This document shows positions 15,817 to 26,245 of a stretch of DNA of 64,000 nt, in pieces. Origin of the DNA: Cohaesibacter intestini (GTDB lineage: Bacteria > Pseudomonadota > Alphaproteobacteria > Rhizobiales > Cohaesibacteraceae). Every line of letters begins with the position of its first letter. Position 1 is the first letter of the stretch. The notes beneath the pieces were generated by a model that worked only from the letters and a program-made list of their open reading frames with translations, did not search any database and was not told where the DNA came from. The stretch lies in NCBI RefSeq assembly GCF_003324485.1, contig NZ_QODK01000002.1, positions 868,001-932,000 on the forward strand, read 5' to 3'. The position numbers and the translations under genes are program-made.

Positions 15817-17361
15817 TCAATTCAAACTTGTTTGTGCATTCTGAATCTGCTTTTCGCGGCGGGTCATCAGCTTGTTCAAGGCCGACACATACGCCTTGGC
15901 AGAAGACACCATCGTGTCGGTATCGGCCGAGCGTCCAGTCACGCGATTGCCATTCTCATTCAGACGGCACGCCACTTCAGCCTGTGCATCGGTTCCTTCA
16001 GTCACCGCACTGACCTGATACAATTCCAGCCGTCCTTCATGATCGATCATCTGTTTGATGGCATTGAAGATGGCATCCACCGGACCATCGCCCGTTGCTT
16101 CCTTGGTTACATGGCTGCCGTCGATATCCAGCGTCACAATCGCCTTCTGCACGCCACCCGTGCCAGCAATAACGGTCAAAGCGATCACCTTGATCTTCTC
16201 GGATGCCCCGGCCACTTCGGTATCGACCAGAGCCTCGATATCCTCGTCGAAAACATGCTTCTTCTTGTCTGCCAGATCCTTGAAGCGATTGAAGGCATCC
16301 TGCAAGGCATTCTCGCCCAACTCATAGCCCAATTCTTCCAGCTTCTTCTTGAAGGCATGGCGGCCGGAATGTTTGCCCATCACCAAATCAGTGCCAACAA
16401 CACCCACATCTTCCGGCTTCATGATCTCGTAGGTTTCGGCATTCTTCAGCATGCCGTCCTGATGGATGCCGGACTCATGGGCAAAGGCATTCTTGCCGAC
16501 AATCGCCTTGTTATACTGCACCGGGAAGGCAGAGACCGCCGACACCAGCTTTGAAGCACGCGTCAGGAATTTCGGTTTGATATTGTTGGCATATGGATAT
16601 TCGTCATTGCGGGTACGGATCGCCATCACGATCTCTTCCAATGCCGCATTGCCGGCCCGCTCGCCCAACCCGTTGATGGTGCACTCGATCTGACGCGCCC
16701 CACCCTTGACCGCAGCCAGAGAGTTGGCCACAGCCATGCCCAGATCATTGTGGTTATGGGTCGAGAAGACCGCCTTGTCGGAATTTGGCACCGTCTCGAT
16801 CACCCGCGAGAACAGCGACCGGATCTCGTCCGGCGTGGTGTAACCGACAGTGTCGGGAATGTTGATGGTGGTAGCGCCCGCATTGATCGCGGCTTCCACA
16901 CAACGGCACATGAAATCGAATTCCGTCCGGGTACCGTCCTCACAGGACCATTCCACGTCATCAGTCCAGTTGCGGGCACGGGTGACAGATTCGATCACCT
17001 TTTCATAGACCCGGTCCGGCTCCATCTGCAGCTTGTATTTCATATGCAGCGGGCTGGTGGAAATGAAGGTGTGAATGCGACCGCGCTTGGCATGCTTGAT
17101 CGCCTCCCCTGCTCGATCAATATCCTTGGCCCCGGCACGCGCCAAGCCGCAGACCACGGCATTTTTCACCGCTTTGGCAATTTCGGATACGGCTTCAAAA
17201 TCACCATTGGAAGCGATTGGAAAACCCGCCTCGATCACATCGACACCCATCTCGTCGAGGATGCGCGCCACCTGCAACTTTTCTTCCAGCGTCATGGACG
17301 CGCCGGGAGATTGTTCGCCATCGCGCAAGGTGGTGTCAAAAATGATAATATTGTCAGTCAT
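15817..17361 (-). CDS. leuA: 2-isopropylmalate synthase
   Basis: A protein of 514 residues, normal for bacterial LeuA. It condenses acetyl-CoA with 2-ketoisovalerate, the first committed step of leucine synthesis. The catalytic TIM-barrel opens with FDTTLRDGEQSPGAS and contains the metal-binding HNHNDLGMAVANS and the GLGERAGNAALEE loop. From about residue 390 the C-terminal regulatory domain for leucine feedback follows. The start is ATG 17361 with AGGA upstream. A probable Leu-rich leader peptide lies 135 bases before it. leuA stands alone here, unlike leuABCD operons in enterics, but three ilv genes are within 9 kb. Confidence 0.97.
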   Translation of the reverse strand: MTDNIIIFDTTLRDGEQSPGASMTLEEKLQVARILDEMGVDVIEAGFPIASNGDFEAVSEIAKAVKNAVVCGLARAGAKDIDRAGEAIKHAKRGRIHTFISTSPLHMKYKLQMEPDRVYEKVIESVTRARNWTDDVEWSCEDGTRTEFDFMCRCVEAAINAGATTINIPDTVGYTTPDEIRSLFSRVIETVPNSDKAVFSTHNHNDLGMAVANSLAAVKGGARQIECTINGLGERAGNAALEEIVMAIRTRNDEYPYANNIKPKFLTRASKLVSAVSAFPVQYNKAIVGKNAFAHESGIHQDGMLKNAETYEIMKPEDVGVVGTDLVMGKHSGRHAFKKKLEELGYELGENALQDAFNRFKDLADKKKHVFDEDIEALVDTEVAGASEKIKVIALTVIAGTGGVQKAIVTLDIDGSHVTKEATGDGPVDAIFNAIKQMIDHEGRLELYQVSAVTEGTDAQAEVACRLNENGNRVTGRSADTDTMVSSAKAYVSALNKLMTRREKQIQNAQTSLN

Positions 17362-17439
17362 CGAATTCGTCCTGATTTGGCCGCCCCAGTGGAAATGCAG
17401 ATCTGAAAACTGGTCACGCGGCGAGAAAGTATCTGGCTG

Positions 17440-17502
17440 CTTGAAAAGTCATCCCCTGAAGATCCGCCGCCGATCGTTTCGGCGCCTGTCGATGTTCAGG
17501 GG
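17440..17502 (-). promoter_or_regulatory. Leader hairpin between the leu leader ORF and leuA
   Basis: A perfect 8-bp outer stem (CCCCTGAA at minus 17502-17495 with TTCAGGGG at 17460-17453) encloses a smaller CGCCG-AAACGAT-CGGCG hairpin. On the minus strand it is followed by ATGACTTTTC, a weak T-run. The 5' arm overlaps the stop codon of the leader ORF, so a ribosome there would affect folding. Whether it works as terminator or antiterminator is not resolved. Confidence 0.5.
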
Positions 17503-17600
17503 CAGATTAGGAGGAGACCGGACTGAAGACGTGCGAGAGCGCTGGGAGCCTGCAGCTCAACCAAGGCAGTCTGACCAATTTTGCTCATCTGAGCGGTCAT
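17496..17600 (-). CDS. Probable leuA leader peptide
   Basis: A short ORF of 34 residues in the leuA upstream region. Seven residues are Leu, and it ends SGLLLICP with three consecutive Leu codons (CTC CTC CTA) just before the stop. Two earlier or later Met codons (17639, 17588) share the frame; GAGAG upstream favours 17600. The position, Leu run and the hairpin overlapping the stop suggest ribosome-mediated control of leuA by leucine supply. This is inference from sequence only. Confidence 0.5.
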   Translation of the reverse strand: MTAQMSKIGQTALVELQAPSALARLQSGLLLICP

Positions 17601-17657
17601 ATTGTCTCTCACGGTCTGTCGACCACCAATCGTGGTCATTCATAGTCTGATGGCAAA

Positions 17658-17686
17658 GTTCTAACCGAACAATAACAACACCACAA
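17658..17686 (-). promoter_or_regulatory. leuA: Possible leuA promoter
   Basis: TTGTGG (17686-17681) and TAGAAC (17663-17658) are 17 bases apart upstream of the leader ORF. Both boxes are imperfect, so this is a weak call. Confidence 0.25.
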
Positions 17687-18032
17687 GCATGAATTTTGAA
17701 ATATTCCAATAGAAAATGCTGCCAAAAGCGATATGGGGCTGCAATCAATACAAAAAGGCAACGAGGGTTATGGCAATCAAGCGCACTGCGATCCAATCCC
17801 TCCGTAACCACAAGTAGGCCTCCCGGACGCGTGCAACAACCGCATTAACCTCTCAACAAGCATTCTGCAAAAATGTTTGATTATAAGTGCTTGGCAATAT
17901 TCTCCCGCAAGTTTCCCTTAACTCTTAGTTAGTACGATAATTCGAAAATAAAAACAAATTTGCTCAAAAAAATTGGGCACTGACGACCAGAAGACAATAC
18001 AAACCAGCCAATGACCACAAGGACCACCAATC
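17687..18032. other. Intergenic region upstream of the chemoreceptor gene
   Basis: About 345 AT-rich bases between the divergent leuA leader and the chemoreceptor gene. No gene is supported. It must hold the chemoreceptor promoter, but no clear sigma-70 or sigma-28 sequence stands out. Confidence 0.4.
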
Positions 18033-19745
18033 ATGCAGCTCCTTGCAAATCTCAGGATGACCCAAAAGGTCACCTTCATGATCACGGCAGCCGTTCTGGT
18101 TTCCATGATCTCCCTCGCGACTGTCACTTGGGTTATCATCGACGGAAAGGTCCGATCCGATGTTGTGGAACGGCAAGCTGCCAGCATTCGCGCTGCCGCC
18201 CAGATTTTCGAATCCAACGTTTCCGGCGCATCGATTTCTCGTGATAGCAAAGGCGACATCACGCGAATTTCCATGGACGCCCTTCCGACCTTTGAAAATC
18301 ATGACATGATCGATTTGGTTGGCTCGGTCACTGGTGAAACCGCGACGGTCTTTGCATGGGATGAAGAAAGTCGCGATTTCTGGCGCAAGACCACCAACAT
18401 TAAGAAAGATGGAGGGGCGCGCGCCGTGGGCACACCACTGGGTCAGAAGGGTGCTGTCTATCCGGTGATCATGGCCGGCAAGGCCTTCAATGGCGAAGCC
18501 ATCATTTTGGGCAAAGCCTACTACACGCTCTATCAACCCATTTTCGATAACAGTGGCAAAGCCATCGGTATTCTTTATGTCGGCATCGAACGGGCCAACG
18601 TCGACGCTGTGCTCTATGACATCACCACAGCTCTGCTGATTGGCTCCCTGATTGTTGCTGCCGTCATTCTTGCCTTCGCCTTCGTCGTCGTCAGCCGCAT
18701 GATGAAACCATTGCCAAAGCTGACTGGCATTCTGGTTGGTCTGGCGCGCGATGAAGAGGCCTCGCATATTCCGTTCCGCGATCGCAAGGACGAAATCGGT
18801 GATATGGCCGCCGCCATCGAAGTGCTCAACCAGCACAACATCCACCGCCATTCCCTCGAAGCCGAGAAGAGCAAGGACGAGAAGGCGCGCGCAGAGCGCG
18901 AGCAGTCCATCCTGCGTATGATCGGTGATTTCGACGCCAACATTCAGTCAGCACTGAAAGTGACCCGCGAAAACACCCAAACCATGGAAGGCACCGCAGA
19001 GCGGTTGTCATCCATCGCGGAAAGCACGTCCAGTCAGACCAACGAAGCGTCCAGCATTTCCCATGAGGCTGCCAGCAATGTGCAGGCCGTGGCATCTGCC
19101 GCTGAAGAGATGGCTGCATCGATCGAGGAAATCACCCGTCAGCTGGGTCAGACCCAGATCGTGGTCAACCAGACCACCGAAGAAGCCCGTATGACCAACG
19201 ACAAGGTTTCAAGCCTTGATGCCGCAGCCCAGAAAATCGGCGTCGTGGTCAGCCTCATTCAGGATATTGCCGAACAGACCAACCTGCTGGCGCTCAACGC
19301 CACCATCGAAGCGGCCCGCGCCGGAGAGATGGGCAAGGGCTTTGCGGTTGTGGCAGCGGAAGTCAAGGAGTTGGCCAACCAGACCTCCAAGGCAACCGAG
19401 GAAATCTCGTCTCAGATCAGCGGCATTCAGAATTCCTCGAAGGAAGCCGTCTCTGCGATTGCCAAGATTGCCACGACGATGGATCAGGTCAATGAATATA
19501 CCAATTCCATCGCCGTTGCCGTCGAGCAACAGAGTTCGGCAACCTCCGAGATTTCGAGCAATGTTCAGCAGGCTTCACAGGGCACGCAATTGGTGACCGA
19601 ACGGATTGCCTCGGTCAATGGGTCAGTCACCGAGACCCACCAGTCCGCCACCAGCGTTCTGAACGCGTCTCGCTCGTCGGCAGAACAGACAGCCCTGCTC
19701 AATCAACGCATAGAGGCCTTCCTGAAAGACATTCAGGCAGCCTGA
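18033..19745 (+). CDS. Methyl-accepting chemotaxis protein with periplasmic Cache-type sensor
   Basis: A protein of 570 residues. An N-terminal span (residues 13-36) and a second span at about 199-223 flank a periplasmic sensor of about 160 residues that resembles the single Cache family (region [20 protein letters not shown]). A HAMP domain follows (about 224-275). The cytoplasmic signalling tip is the invariant hairpin [20 protein letters not shown] at about 409-428, then [18 protein letters not shown], which contacts CheA and CheW. No C-terminal CheR pentapeptide is present. The ligand is unknown. It is monocistronic and ends at a strong terminator. Confidence 0.95.
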   Translation: MQLLANLRMTQKVTFMITAAVLVSMISLATVTWVIIDGKVRSDVVERQAASIRAAAQIFESNVSGASISRDSKGDITRISMDALPTFENHDMIDLVGSVTGETATVFAWDEESRDFWRKTTNIKKDGGARAVGTPLGQKGAVYPVIMAGKAFNGEAIILGKAYYTLYQPIFDNSGKAIGILYVGIERANVDAVLYDITTALLIGSLIVAAVILAFAFVVVSRMMKPLPKLTGILVGLARDEEASHIPFRDRKDEIGDMAAAIEVLNQHNIHRHSLEAEKSKDEKARAEREQSILRMIGDFDANIQSALKVTRENTQTMEGTAERLSSIAESTSSQTNEASSISHEAASNVQAVASAAEEMAASIEEITRQLGQTQIVVNQTTEEARMTNDKVSSLDAAAQKIGVVVSLIQDIAEQTNLLALNATIEAARAGEMGKGFAVVAAEVKELANQTSKATEEISSQISGIQNSSKEAVSAIAKIATTMDQVNEYTNSIAVAVEQQSSATSEISSNVQQASQGTQLVTERIASVNGSVTETHQSATSVLNASRSSAEQTALLNQRIEAFLKDIQAA

Positions 19746-19784
19746 TCCAACAGTTGGAAACGGAAAGCAATCAGACAAACAAAG

Positions 19785-19815
19785 GCCCCGCTTCCCTTGA
19801 AGAGCGGGGCTTTTT
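19785..19815. terminator. Intrinsic terminator after the chemoreceptor gene
   Basis: GCCCCGCT (19785-19792), ten-base loop, AGCGGGGC (19803-19810), then TTTTT. It may also serve the convergent racemase-like gene. Confidence 0.85.
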
Positions 19816-19837
19816 CATGGCTTCATCCCGAGCCGGA

Positions 19838-20515
19838 TCAATCTTGCGTCAGACTGGAGAGATAGGCCGCTGTAGCGGACGGAATGGTCCATAGAGATGC
19901 CTGCCCGGAGTCGACACCGTCCGCAGCTTTGGCCATCGAGGCCTGTGCCAGTGCAATATGGCTATAGGTAGGATTGTCTGATCGGAAAGAGGCAATAGCC
20001 TCATTCAGACGCGCCAGATATCGATCCATATCGCCCGCCAGAAAATGATCCCAAACCTTAGGCACCAGAATGACGTCAAGCGGCACATTGTCAGCCTTCA
20101 TCGCGCCTTGACGCGCCTTGAACAAAGCCGTTGTCGGGTCAACACTGCTCGGAGCAACCACCAAAACCGCCACTGAAGTCGCTTTGGACAAAGCAATCGC
20201 ATCAGCCAGAACCGCGTCAGCCAGAATCTGATCGGTACGCAACACGGCCTGACCGGACGAATGCATCTTGTCTGCCACCGCACCAATGCTCGAGCAGGTC
20301 AGCAACACCAGATCCGCCTCAGCCAGCCCCTCATTCAAGGCAGCAGCAACATCGTCTTCAAGCGCAGGGCTGACGCCACCCTCGTCCGTTGCACGTGCCA
20401 ACAAATCCGGGCGCACCTGATGACAGGAAACATCAAAGCCAGCAGCCACAGCTGCCGCATCAAAAGGCGCAACATTGCTCTCCACCGTATGCAGAAAAGC
20501 CAAACGGTCAACCAT
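19838..20515 (-). CDS. Asp/Glu racemase-family protein with one visible catalytic Cys
   Basis: A protein of 225 residues. The opening FLHTVESNVAPFD and the central VLLTCSSIG with a Cys are typical of the Asp/Glu/hydantoin racemase superfamily. At the place of the second catalytic Cys near the C-terminus the sequence is IALAQASMAK, with no Cys. A two-base racemase needs both Cys residues, so this may be an isomerase or decarboxylase-type relative or a binding protein. ATG 20515 has GGGAGGG upstream. It lies 18 bases after the PhzF-family gene, so the two are probably an operon acting on a common amino-acid-like substrate. Confidence 0.75.
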   Translation of the reverse strand: MVDRLAFLHTVESNVAPFDAAAVAAGFDVSCHQVRPDLLARATDEGGVSPALEDDVAAALNEGLAEADLVLLTCSSIGAVADKMHSSGQAVLRTDQILADAVLADAIALSKATSVAVLVVAPSSVDPTTALFKARQGAMKADNVPLDVILVPKVWDHFLAGDMDRYLARLNEAIASFRSDNPTYSHIALAQASMAKAADGVDSGQASLWTIPSATAAYLSSLTQD

Positions 20516-20533
20516 CAAATCCCTCCCCTGAGG

Positions 20534-21457
20534 TCAGATATAAAGTGCGCCGGATGCAACCCGCACGGCCTTGCCGCCGATCCGCGCTGCCTTGATGGCT
20601 TCCCCTTCCACATCCAGTTCAAGATGGATGATCGATGGCCGCTCCATCTCGAAGCCCTGCTCGATGATGTAGGCGTTGGACCCTTTCATCGGTCTGTCAA
20701 ATTTCCGAATGACGCCGCTGAAGGCCGCAACAGCCGACCCGGTGGCAGGATCCTCGACAATCCCCATACCGGGCGCAAACATCCGCGTATGAAAATTCGA
20801 GGTGTGTTTGACGGTCTCCCGGCTGTAGACAAAGGCATCATTATGGGCATGAGACCCAAAGGCGGTGTTCCAACTCGGTATCACCGGCTTGGCCCGCTGA
20901 ACCGCATCAAGGTTTTTCAGCGGCACCATGGCAAAAGGAACACCGGCGGAATAAACCGTCGGCACGTGATTTTCGAAGCCGATATCCTCGATATGCAGCC
21001 CCAGAGCGGCCGCAATCTCGTCTTTCGAACCAAGCGCCATGGCCACCGGTTCAGCCTCCTTGGGCAGTTCAAACACCGCCTCCCCGCAGCCATCAGGATC
21101 GATTTTGACAGCACAGCGCACCAGCCCGATTTTCTCCTCGAGCACCACCATGCAATCCATTTCCTTTTTCACTTCGGCGCATTTTTCCAGCCCCAGAAGC
21201 ACTGCCGTGCCCACCGTGGGATGCCCGGCAAAAGGTAACTCAAGCTGAGGCGTGAAGATACGCAAGGACGCATTGTGCGCCGGATTGCTGGGAGCGCAGA
21301 CAAACACTGTTTCAGAGAGATTGAACTCTTTGGCGATTTTCAGCATCTGCTCATCCGACAGGCCTTCGCTGTCCAGAACCACCGCCAGCGGATTGCCCGC
21401 CAACGCCTCATCAGTGAAGACATCAAGGATAGAATAGCGTCGTGCAGATTTGGACAT
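20534..21457 (-). CDS. PhzF-family isomerase/epimerase
   Basis: A protein of 307 residues of the PhzF (diaminopimelate-epimerase-like) fold. Diagnostic segments are YSILDVFTDEALAGNPLAVVLD near the N-terminus, LSETVFV with the catalytic Glu, FAGHPTVGTAVLL, and the C-terminal EDPATGSAVAAF. It usually catalyses proton transfer on hydroxy- or amino-acid-like compounds; only a few members act in phenazine synthesis and there are no phenazine genes here. ATG 21457 has AGGA seven bases upstream; a longer frame adds only five residues. It is followed by the racemase-like gene. Confidence 0.88.
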   Translation of the reverse strand: MSKSARRYSILDVFTDEALAGNPLAVVLDSEGLSDEQMLKIAKEFNLSETVFVCAPSNPAHNASLRIFTPQLELPFAGHPTVGTAVLLGLEKCAEVKKEMDCMVVLEEKIGLVRCAVKIDPDGCGEAVFELPKEAEPVAMALGSKDEIAAALGLHIEDIGFENHVPTVYSAGVPFAMVPLKNLDAVQRAKPVIPSWNTAFGSHAHNDAFVYSRETVKHTSNFHTRMFAPGMGIVEDPATGSAVAAFSGVIRKFDRPMKGSNAYIIEQGFEMERPSIIHLELDVEGEAIKAARIGGKAVRVASGALYI

Positions 21458-21600
21458 GGCAAGATCCTGCAATCATGAAAACGGGGAATTTACAGCTTAG
21501 GCGCAAAGGCGCTCTTGTACCAGCGCTCAGCCCCTTGCTTGGCTTATTTCAGCCCATCAAATCAAGCTAGTTTGAATCAATCCTTAACAAGGCACAAATC

Positions 21601-21630
21601 AAAAATCCCGGCCACGTGGACCGGGATTTT
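21601..21630 (-). terminator. Intrinsic terminator of ilvC
   Basis: AAAATCCCGG and CCGGGATTTT form a 10-bp stem around a nine-base loop that itself contains CCACGTGG. The T-run follows on the minus strand. It is 26 bases past the ilvC stop. Confidence 0.85.
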
Positions 21631-21655
21631 CCAAAAGTGTCTCAGCAGAAAAAGC

Positions 21656-22788
<1,133 letters not shown>

Positions 22789-22875
22789 GTCCAAACCATG
22801 TGAGACGACACCGAAAGGCGTCGCGAATTTTGTGTTTGCGGCTCGGCCATCAGCCTTCGCCGCAGAAATGAGAGC

Positions 22876-23625
22876 CTAACTCTCTCCCATAGAGACCTGA
22901 AAGCGTTTGACGCTTTCGGCAAAGCCGTAAATCAGCGCATCCGCCACAAAACCATGACCGATCGAGACTTCCTCGATATAGGGCACCCGTTCGATCAGAG
23001 CAGGCAGATTGTCCGGTGTCAGGTCATGCCCCGCATTAACCAGCAGTCCAGCCGCACGCGCGGCCTCGGCGGTTTCCACCAACACATCAAGGCAGGCCTT
23101 TTCTGCCGCCTGATCGTCATAGCAGGCCCCGTAAGGACCGGTATAGATCTCGATCCGATCCGCCCCGACAGCAGCCGCCTTGGCAGGCTGGGCCGGATCC
23201 GGGTCAACAAACAGCGACACCCGCATCCCGGCCTTTTTCATCCGCATAACACAAGCACGCAACAAAGCGTCATTGGCTTCGAAATCCCAGCCATGGTCCG
23301 AGGTCGTCTGCACCGGATCATCGGGCACGAACAACACCTGATCGGGCTTGGCTTCCTCGCACAGGGCAAGAAAGCGCTCGTCCGGATAGCCTTCAAGACA
23401 CAGTTCCTTGGCAGGAAAATCGCCTCTAATCATCTCTGCCAGATCCCGCACATCCTGTCGGCGAATATGGCGCTCATCGGGGCGAGGATGCACCGTGATG
23501 CCCTTGGCTCCCGCCTCCAGCGCCAGCCGGGACAGCCCCGTCACACTTGGCCATGGCAGGTCGCGTCGGTTGCGCAGCATGGCAACCGCATTCACATTGA
23601 CACTCAGTCGCGTTTTCATTGGCAT
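22876..23625 (-). CDS. pdxJ: Pyridoxine 5'-phosphate synthase
   Basis: A protein of 249 residues that closes the ring of vitamin B6 from 1-deoxyxylulose 5-phosphate and 3-amino-2-oxopropyl phosphate. It has the family's N-terminal [15 protein letters not shown], the active-site [21 protein letters not shown], and the C-terminal [11 protein letters not shown] plus [14 protein letters not shown], which bind phosphate. It ends FAESV as in other PdxJ proteins. It lies 36 bases after ilvH on the same strand, so it may be transcribed with ilvIH, an unusual partner for pdxJ, which is often next to acpS. Confidence 0.95.
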   Translation of the reverse strand: MPMKTRLSVNVNAVAMLRNRRDLPWPSVTGLSRLALEAGAKGITVHPRPDERHIRRQDVRDLAEMIRGDFPAKELCLEGYPDERFLALCEEAKPDQVLFVPDDPVQTTSDHGWDFEANDALLRACVMRMKKAGMRVSLFVDPDPAQPAKAAAVGADRIEIYTGPYGACYDDQAAEKACLDVLVETAEAARAAGLLVNAGHDLTPDNLPALIERVPYIEEVSIGHGFVADALIYGFAESVKRFQVSMGES

Positions 23626-23660
23626 TCATTCCATGATCAAAGCTTCATCGGCGACCCGGA

Positions 23661-24203
23661 TCAGGTCTTGTCCCGTCCGCGCCTTAGAGCAATCACCCCG
23701 GTCCGGCACACCTCGACAAGGCCGAGCGGTTCCATGATGGTGATGAATTGCTCAATCTTCTGTGTCCGTCCGGTCAGCTCGAAGACGAAATGCTCCTGTG
23801 TCGCATCGATTACCGAAGCGCGGAAGGCATCTGCCAGACGCAGGGCTTCCACCCGCTGTTCGCCAAGGCCGGTCACCTTGACCAGAGCCAGTTCGCGCTC
23901 CAACGGCTTGATTTCACTCAACGACAGATCAGCCACCTCGTGAACTGGAATGAGCCGTCCCAGCTGGGAGCGGATCTGTTGCAGGACCTGAGGCGTTGCG
24001 GTGGTCACGATGGTGATACGGGAGATATGCTCCTCGTGTGAGGTTTCCGAAACAGTCAACGAGTCAATGTTATAGCCCCGTCCGGAGAAAAGGCCAATAA
24101 CACGCGCCAGCACGCCGGGCTCGTTATCAACGAGCACCGACAAAGTGTGAGTTTCTTCCACAGTCGAGACTTCTTCGATGAAATAGGCAGATCCTTGTTG
24201 CAT
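23661..24203 (-). CDS. ilvH: Acetolactate synthase small (regulatory) subunit
   Basis: A protein of 180 residues. The N-terminal ACT domain, TLSVLVDNEPGVLARVIGLFSGRGYNIDSL, binds valine and carries feedback inhibition to the large subunit; the C-terminal domain (about 85-165) ends with GLVEVCRTGVIALRRG. It is the second gene of the operon, 44 bases after ilvI. AAGGAACGG lies upstream of the ATG. Expression should follow the ilv attenuator. Confidence 0.96.
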   Translation of the reverse strand: MQQGSAYFIEEVSTVEETHTLSVLVDNEPGVLARVIGLFSGRGYNIDSLTVSETSHEEHISRITIVTTATPQVLQQIRSQLGRLIPVHEVADLSLSEIKPLERELALVKVTGLGEQRVEALRLADAFRASVIDATQEHFVFELTGRTQKIEQFITIMEPLGLVEVCRTGVIALRRGRDKT

Positions 24204-24247
24204 CTTGCCGTTCCTTCTCTTGAATTCAAATGTCGGTGATACAGCGA

Positions 24248-26017
24248 TCAGACCAGCTTCTTGCCAGCGTCTCCGATTGCGGTTGCGATTTTCTCTGCAT
24301 CCTCTGCTTCGTCAGACAGCAGCATGTCATTATGCGCCCGACCCGACGGGATCATCGGGAAGCAGTTGGCAAGCTTGGCCACACGGCAATCGAACAGAAC
24401 CGGCCCATCATAGGCAATCATTTCATCGATGGCTGCATCCAGATCATCGGGATGATCACACATGATGCCATGGGCACCATAGGCGTCCGCCAGCTTGACG
24501 AAATCCGGCATAGCCTCAACATAGGAGTTCGACATCCGGTTGCCATGCAGCAGCTGCTGCCACTGGCGCACCATGCCCATATATTCGTTATTGAGGATCA
24601 TCACCTTGACCGGCAGGTTATACTGCACACAGCAGGACAGTTCCTGAATGGTCATCTGGATCGACGCATCCCCGGCAATGTCAATCACCAGACTGTCGCG
24701 ATGTGCGGTCTGCACGCCCATTGCCGCCGGGAAGCCATAGCCCATGGTGCCAAGCCCACCGGAGGTCATCCAGCGATGCGGCTCTTCAAAGCCGAGGAAC
24801 TGCGCTGCCCACATCTGGTGCTGGCCCACCTCGGTGGTGATATAGGTATCCTTGCCCTTGATCTTTTCATTCAGACGCTGCAACGCATATTGCGGCATGA
24901 TCACATCGTCATTCGGGCGATAGGCAAGGCAGTTGCGCTTGCGCCAGATCTTGATCTGCTCCCACCAGTCGGCGGTTTCCGACTTGGCCGGTTTCTTGCC
25001 ACTGGCCCGCCAGATGCGGACCATGTCTTCGAGCACATGACCGACATCGCCGACAATCGCCAGATCCACCCGGACGATCTTGTTGATCGAGGAGGGGTCG
25101 ATATCGATATGGATCTTTTTCGAATTGGGCGAGAAGGCATCAAGACGCCCGGTGATGCGGTCATCGAACCGTGCCCCGATACACAGCATGACGTCACATT
25201 CATGCATGGCCATATTGGCTTCATACGTGCCGTGCATCCCCAACATCCCGAGCCATTCGTCACCAGAGGCCGGATAAGCCCCCAGCCCCATCAGGGTCGA
25301 GGTGATCGGATAACCGGTCAGGGAAATCAGCTCCCGCAGCATCTGACAGGCTTCAGTACCAGAATTGATGACGCCGCCGCCGGAATAGATGACGGGTCTC
25401 TTGGCGCTCAGCAACATATCAACGGCTTTGCGAACGCTTTCCAAGTCCCCCTTGACCTGCGGATGGTAGGTCTTGTGGCTGATGTTGGACGGACCATGAT
25501 AGGTGCCGGTCGCGAACTGAACATCCTTTGGAATATCGACAACAACCGGCCCCGGACGCCCCGAACGGGCAACATAGAAGGCTTCATGCAGAATGCGCGG
25601 CAGATCCTCGATATGACGGACCAGATAATTGTGCTTGGTGCAGGGACGAGTGACACCGGACGTATCGCATTCCTGAAAGGCATCGCTGCCGATCAGTGCA
25701 GTGGGCACCTGCCCGGTGATGCAGACCAGTGGAATGGAGTCCATCAGCGCATCGGCCAACGGGGTCACGGCATTGGTGGCACCCGGACCGGAGGTTACCA
25801 ATAGCACGCCAACTTTGCCGGTGGAGCGAGCATAGCCTTCGGCCGCATGGCCTGCACCCTGTTCATGGCGCACCAGAATATGCTCAATGTCTTCCTGCTG
25901 AAAAATCTCGTCATAAATCGGGAGAACCGCTCCCCCGGGATAGCCAAAGATATGGTCAACGCCCTGATCTCTCAGAGCTTGGATAACCATTTCAGCACCA
26001 GTCATCTGACGTGTCAT
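24248..26017 (-). CDS. ilvI: Acetolactate synthase large (catalytic) subunit
   Basis: A protein of 589 residues, typical for the thiamine-diphosphate enzyme that makes acetolactate and acetohydroxybutyrate for valine, leucine and isoleucine. The N-terminal domain has HIFGYPGGAVLPIYDEIF and the catalytic Glu in EQGAGHAAEGYARS. The central FAD-binding part and the C-terminal ThDP motif GDASIQMTIQELSCCVQYNLPVKVMILNN (GDG/A...NN) are intact. AAGGAATGG precedes the ATG. It is the first gene of ilvI-ilvH and is headed by a leader peptide and terminator. The symbol could equally be ilvB; the pairing with ilvH sets my choice. Confidence 0.95.
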   Translation of the reverse strand: MTRQMTGAEMVIQALRDQGVDHIFGYPGGAVLPIYDEIFQQEDIEHILVRHEQGAGHAAEGYARSTGKVGVLLVTSGPGATNAVTPLADALMDSIPLVCITGQVPTALIGSDAFQECDTSGVTRPCTKHNYLVRHIEDLPRILHEAFYVARSGRPGPVVVDIPKDVQFATGTYHGPSNISHKTYHPQVKGDLESVRKAVDMLLSAKRPVIYSGGGVINSGTEACQMLRELISLTGYPITSTLMGLGAYPASGDEWLGMLGMHGTYEANMAMHECDVMLCIGARFDDRITGRLDAFSPNSKKIHIDIDPSSINKIVRVDLAIVGDVGHVLEDMVRIWRASGKKPAKSETADWWEQIKIWRKRNCLAYRPNDDVIMPQYALQRLNEKIKGKDTYITTEVGQHQMWAAQFLGFEEPHRWMTSGGLGTMGYGFPAAMGVQTAHRDSLVIDIAGDASIQMTIQELSCCVQYNLPVKVMILNNEYMGMVRQWQQLLHGNRMSNSYVEAMPDFVKLADAYGAHGIMCDHPDDLDAAIDEMIAYDGPVLFDCRVAKLANCFPMIPSGRAHNDMLLSDEAEDAEKIATAIGDAGKKLV

Positions 26018-26106
26018 TTATCCATTCCTTAAACTGACTTTGGTCCTGCCGAACACTTCGACTTTGCTTGAACACACATAACAGTCTTGTGTTTCCTGCG
26101 GGCAAT

Positions 26107-26129
26107 AAAAAAGGGCCCTCAAAGGCCCC
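26107..26129 (-). terminator. ilvI attenuator terminator
   Basis: On the minus strand GGGGCC-TTTGA-GGGCCC followed directly by six T residues, an intrinsic terminator 90 bases before the ilvI start and 26 bases after the leader peptide stop. Its position after an Ile/Leu/Val-rich ORF marks it as an attenuator. Confidence 0.88.
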
Positions 26130-26154
26130 AGATGCGCACCACCATTTGCAACGG

Positions 26155-26211
26155 TCAATCAACCATCGCAGCGGCGCGCCTTCCCACTAGAATCACAAGA
26201 ATATTTCGCAT
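26155..26211 (-). CDS. ilvIH leader peptide
   Basis: An 18-residue ORF, MRNILVILVGRRAAAMVD. Six consecutive codons (ATT CTT GTG ATT CTA GTG) spell ILVILV, the three end-products of the pathway. It starts about 28 bases after the predicted transcription start and ends 26 bases before a T6 terminator. When charged tRNA for these amino acids is scarce, a ribosome stalled here should prevent terminator folding and let ilvIH be expressed. This is the standard attenuation logic; the competing RNA fold was not worked out in detail. Confidence 0.88.
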   Translation of the reverse strand: MRNILVILVGRRAAAMVD

Positions 26212-26245
26212 AATAAGCTCAGTCTTTTCGTTCGTTTCGCGTGGC

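Noticed and set aside
22806-22823. Hairpin CGACACC-GAAA-GGCGTCG upstream of pdxJ's end and ilvC
   Set aside because: The T-rich stretch follows on the + strand, where no gene needs a terminator, so it was not called.
24230-25804. A 524-residue open frame on the + strand
   Set aside because: Antisense to ilvI, which is certain. No ribosome site and no recognisable domain.
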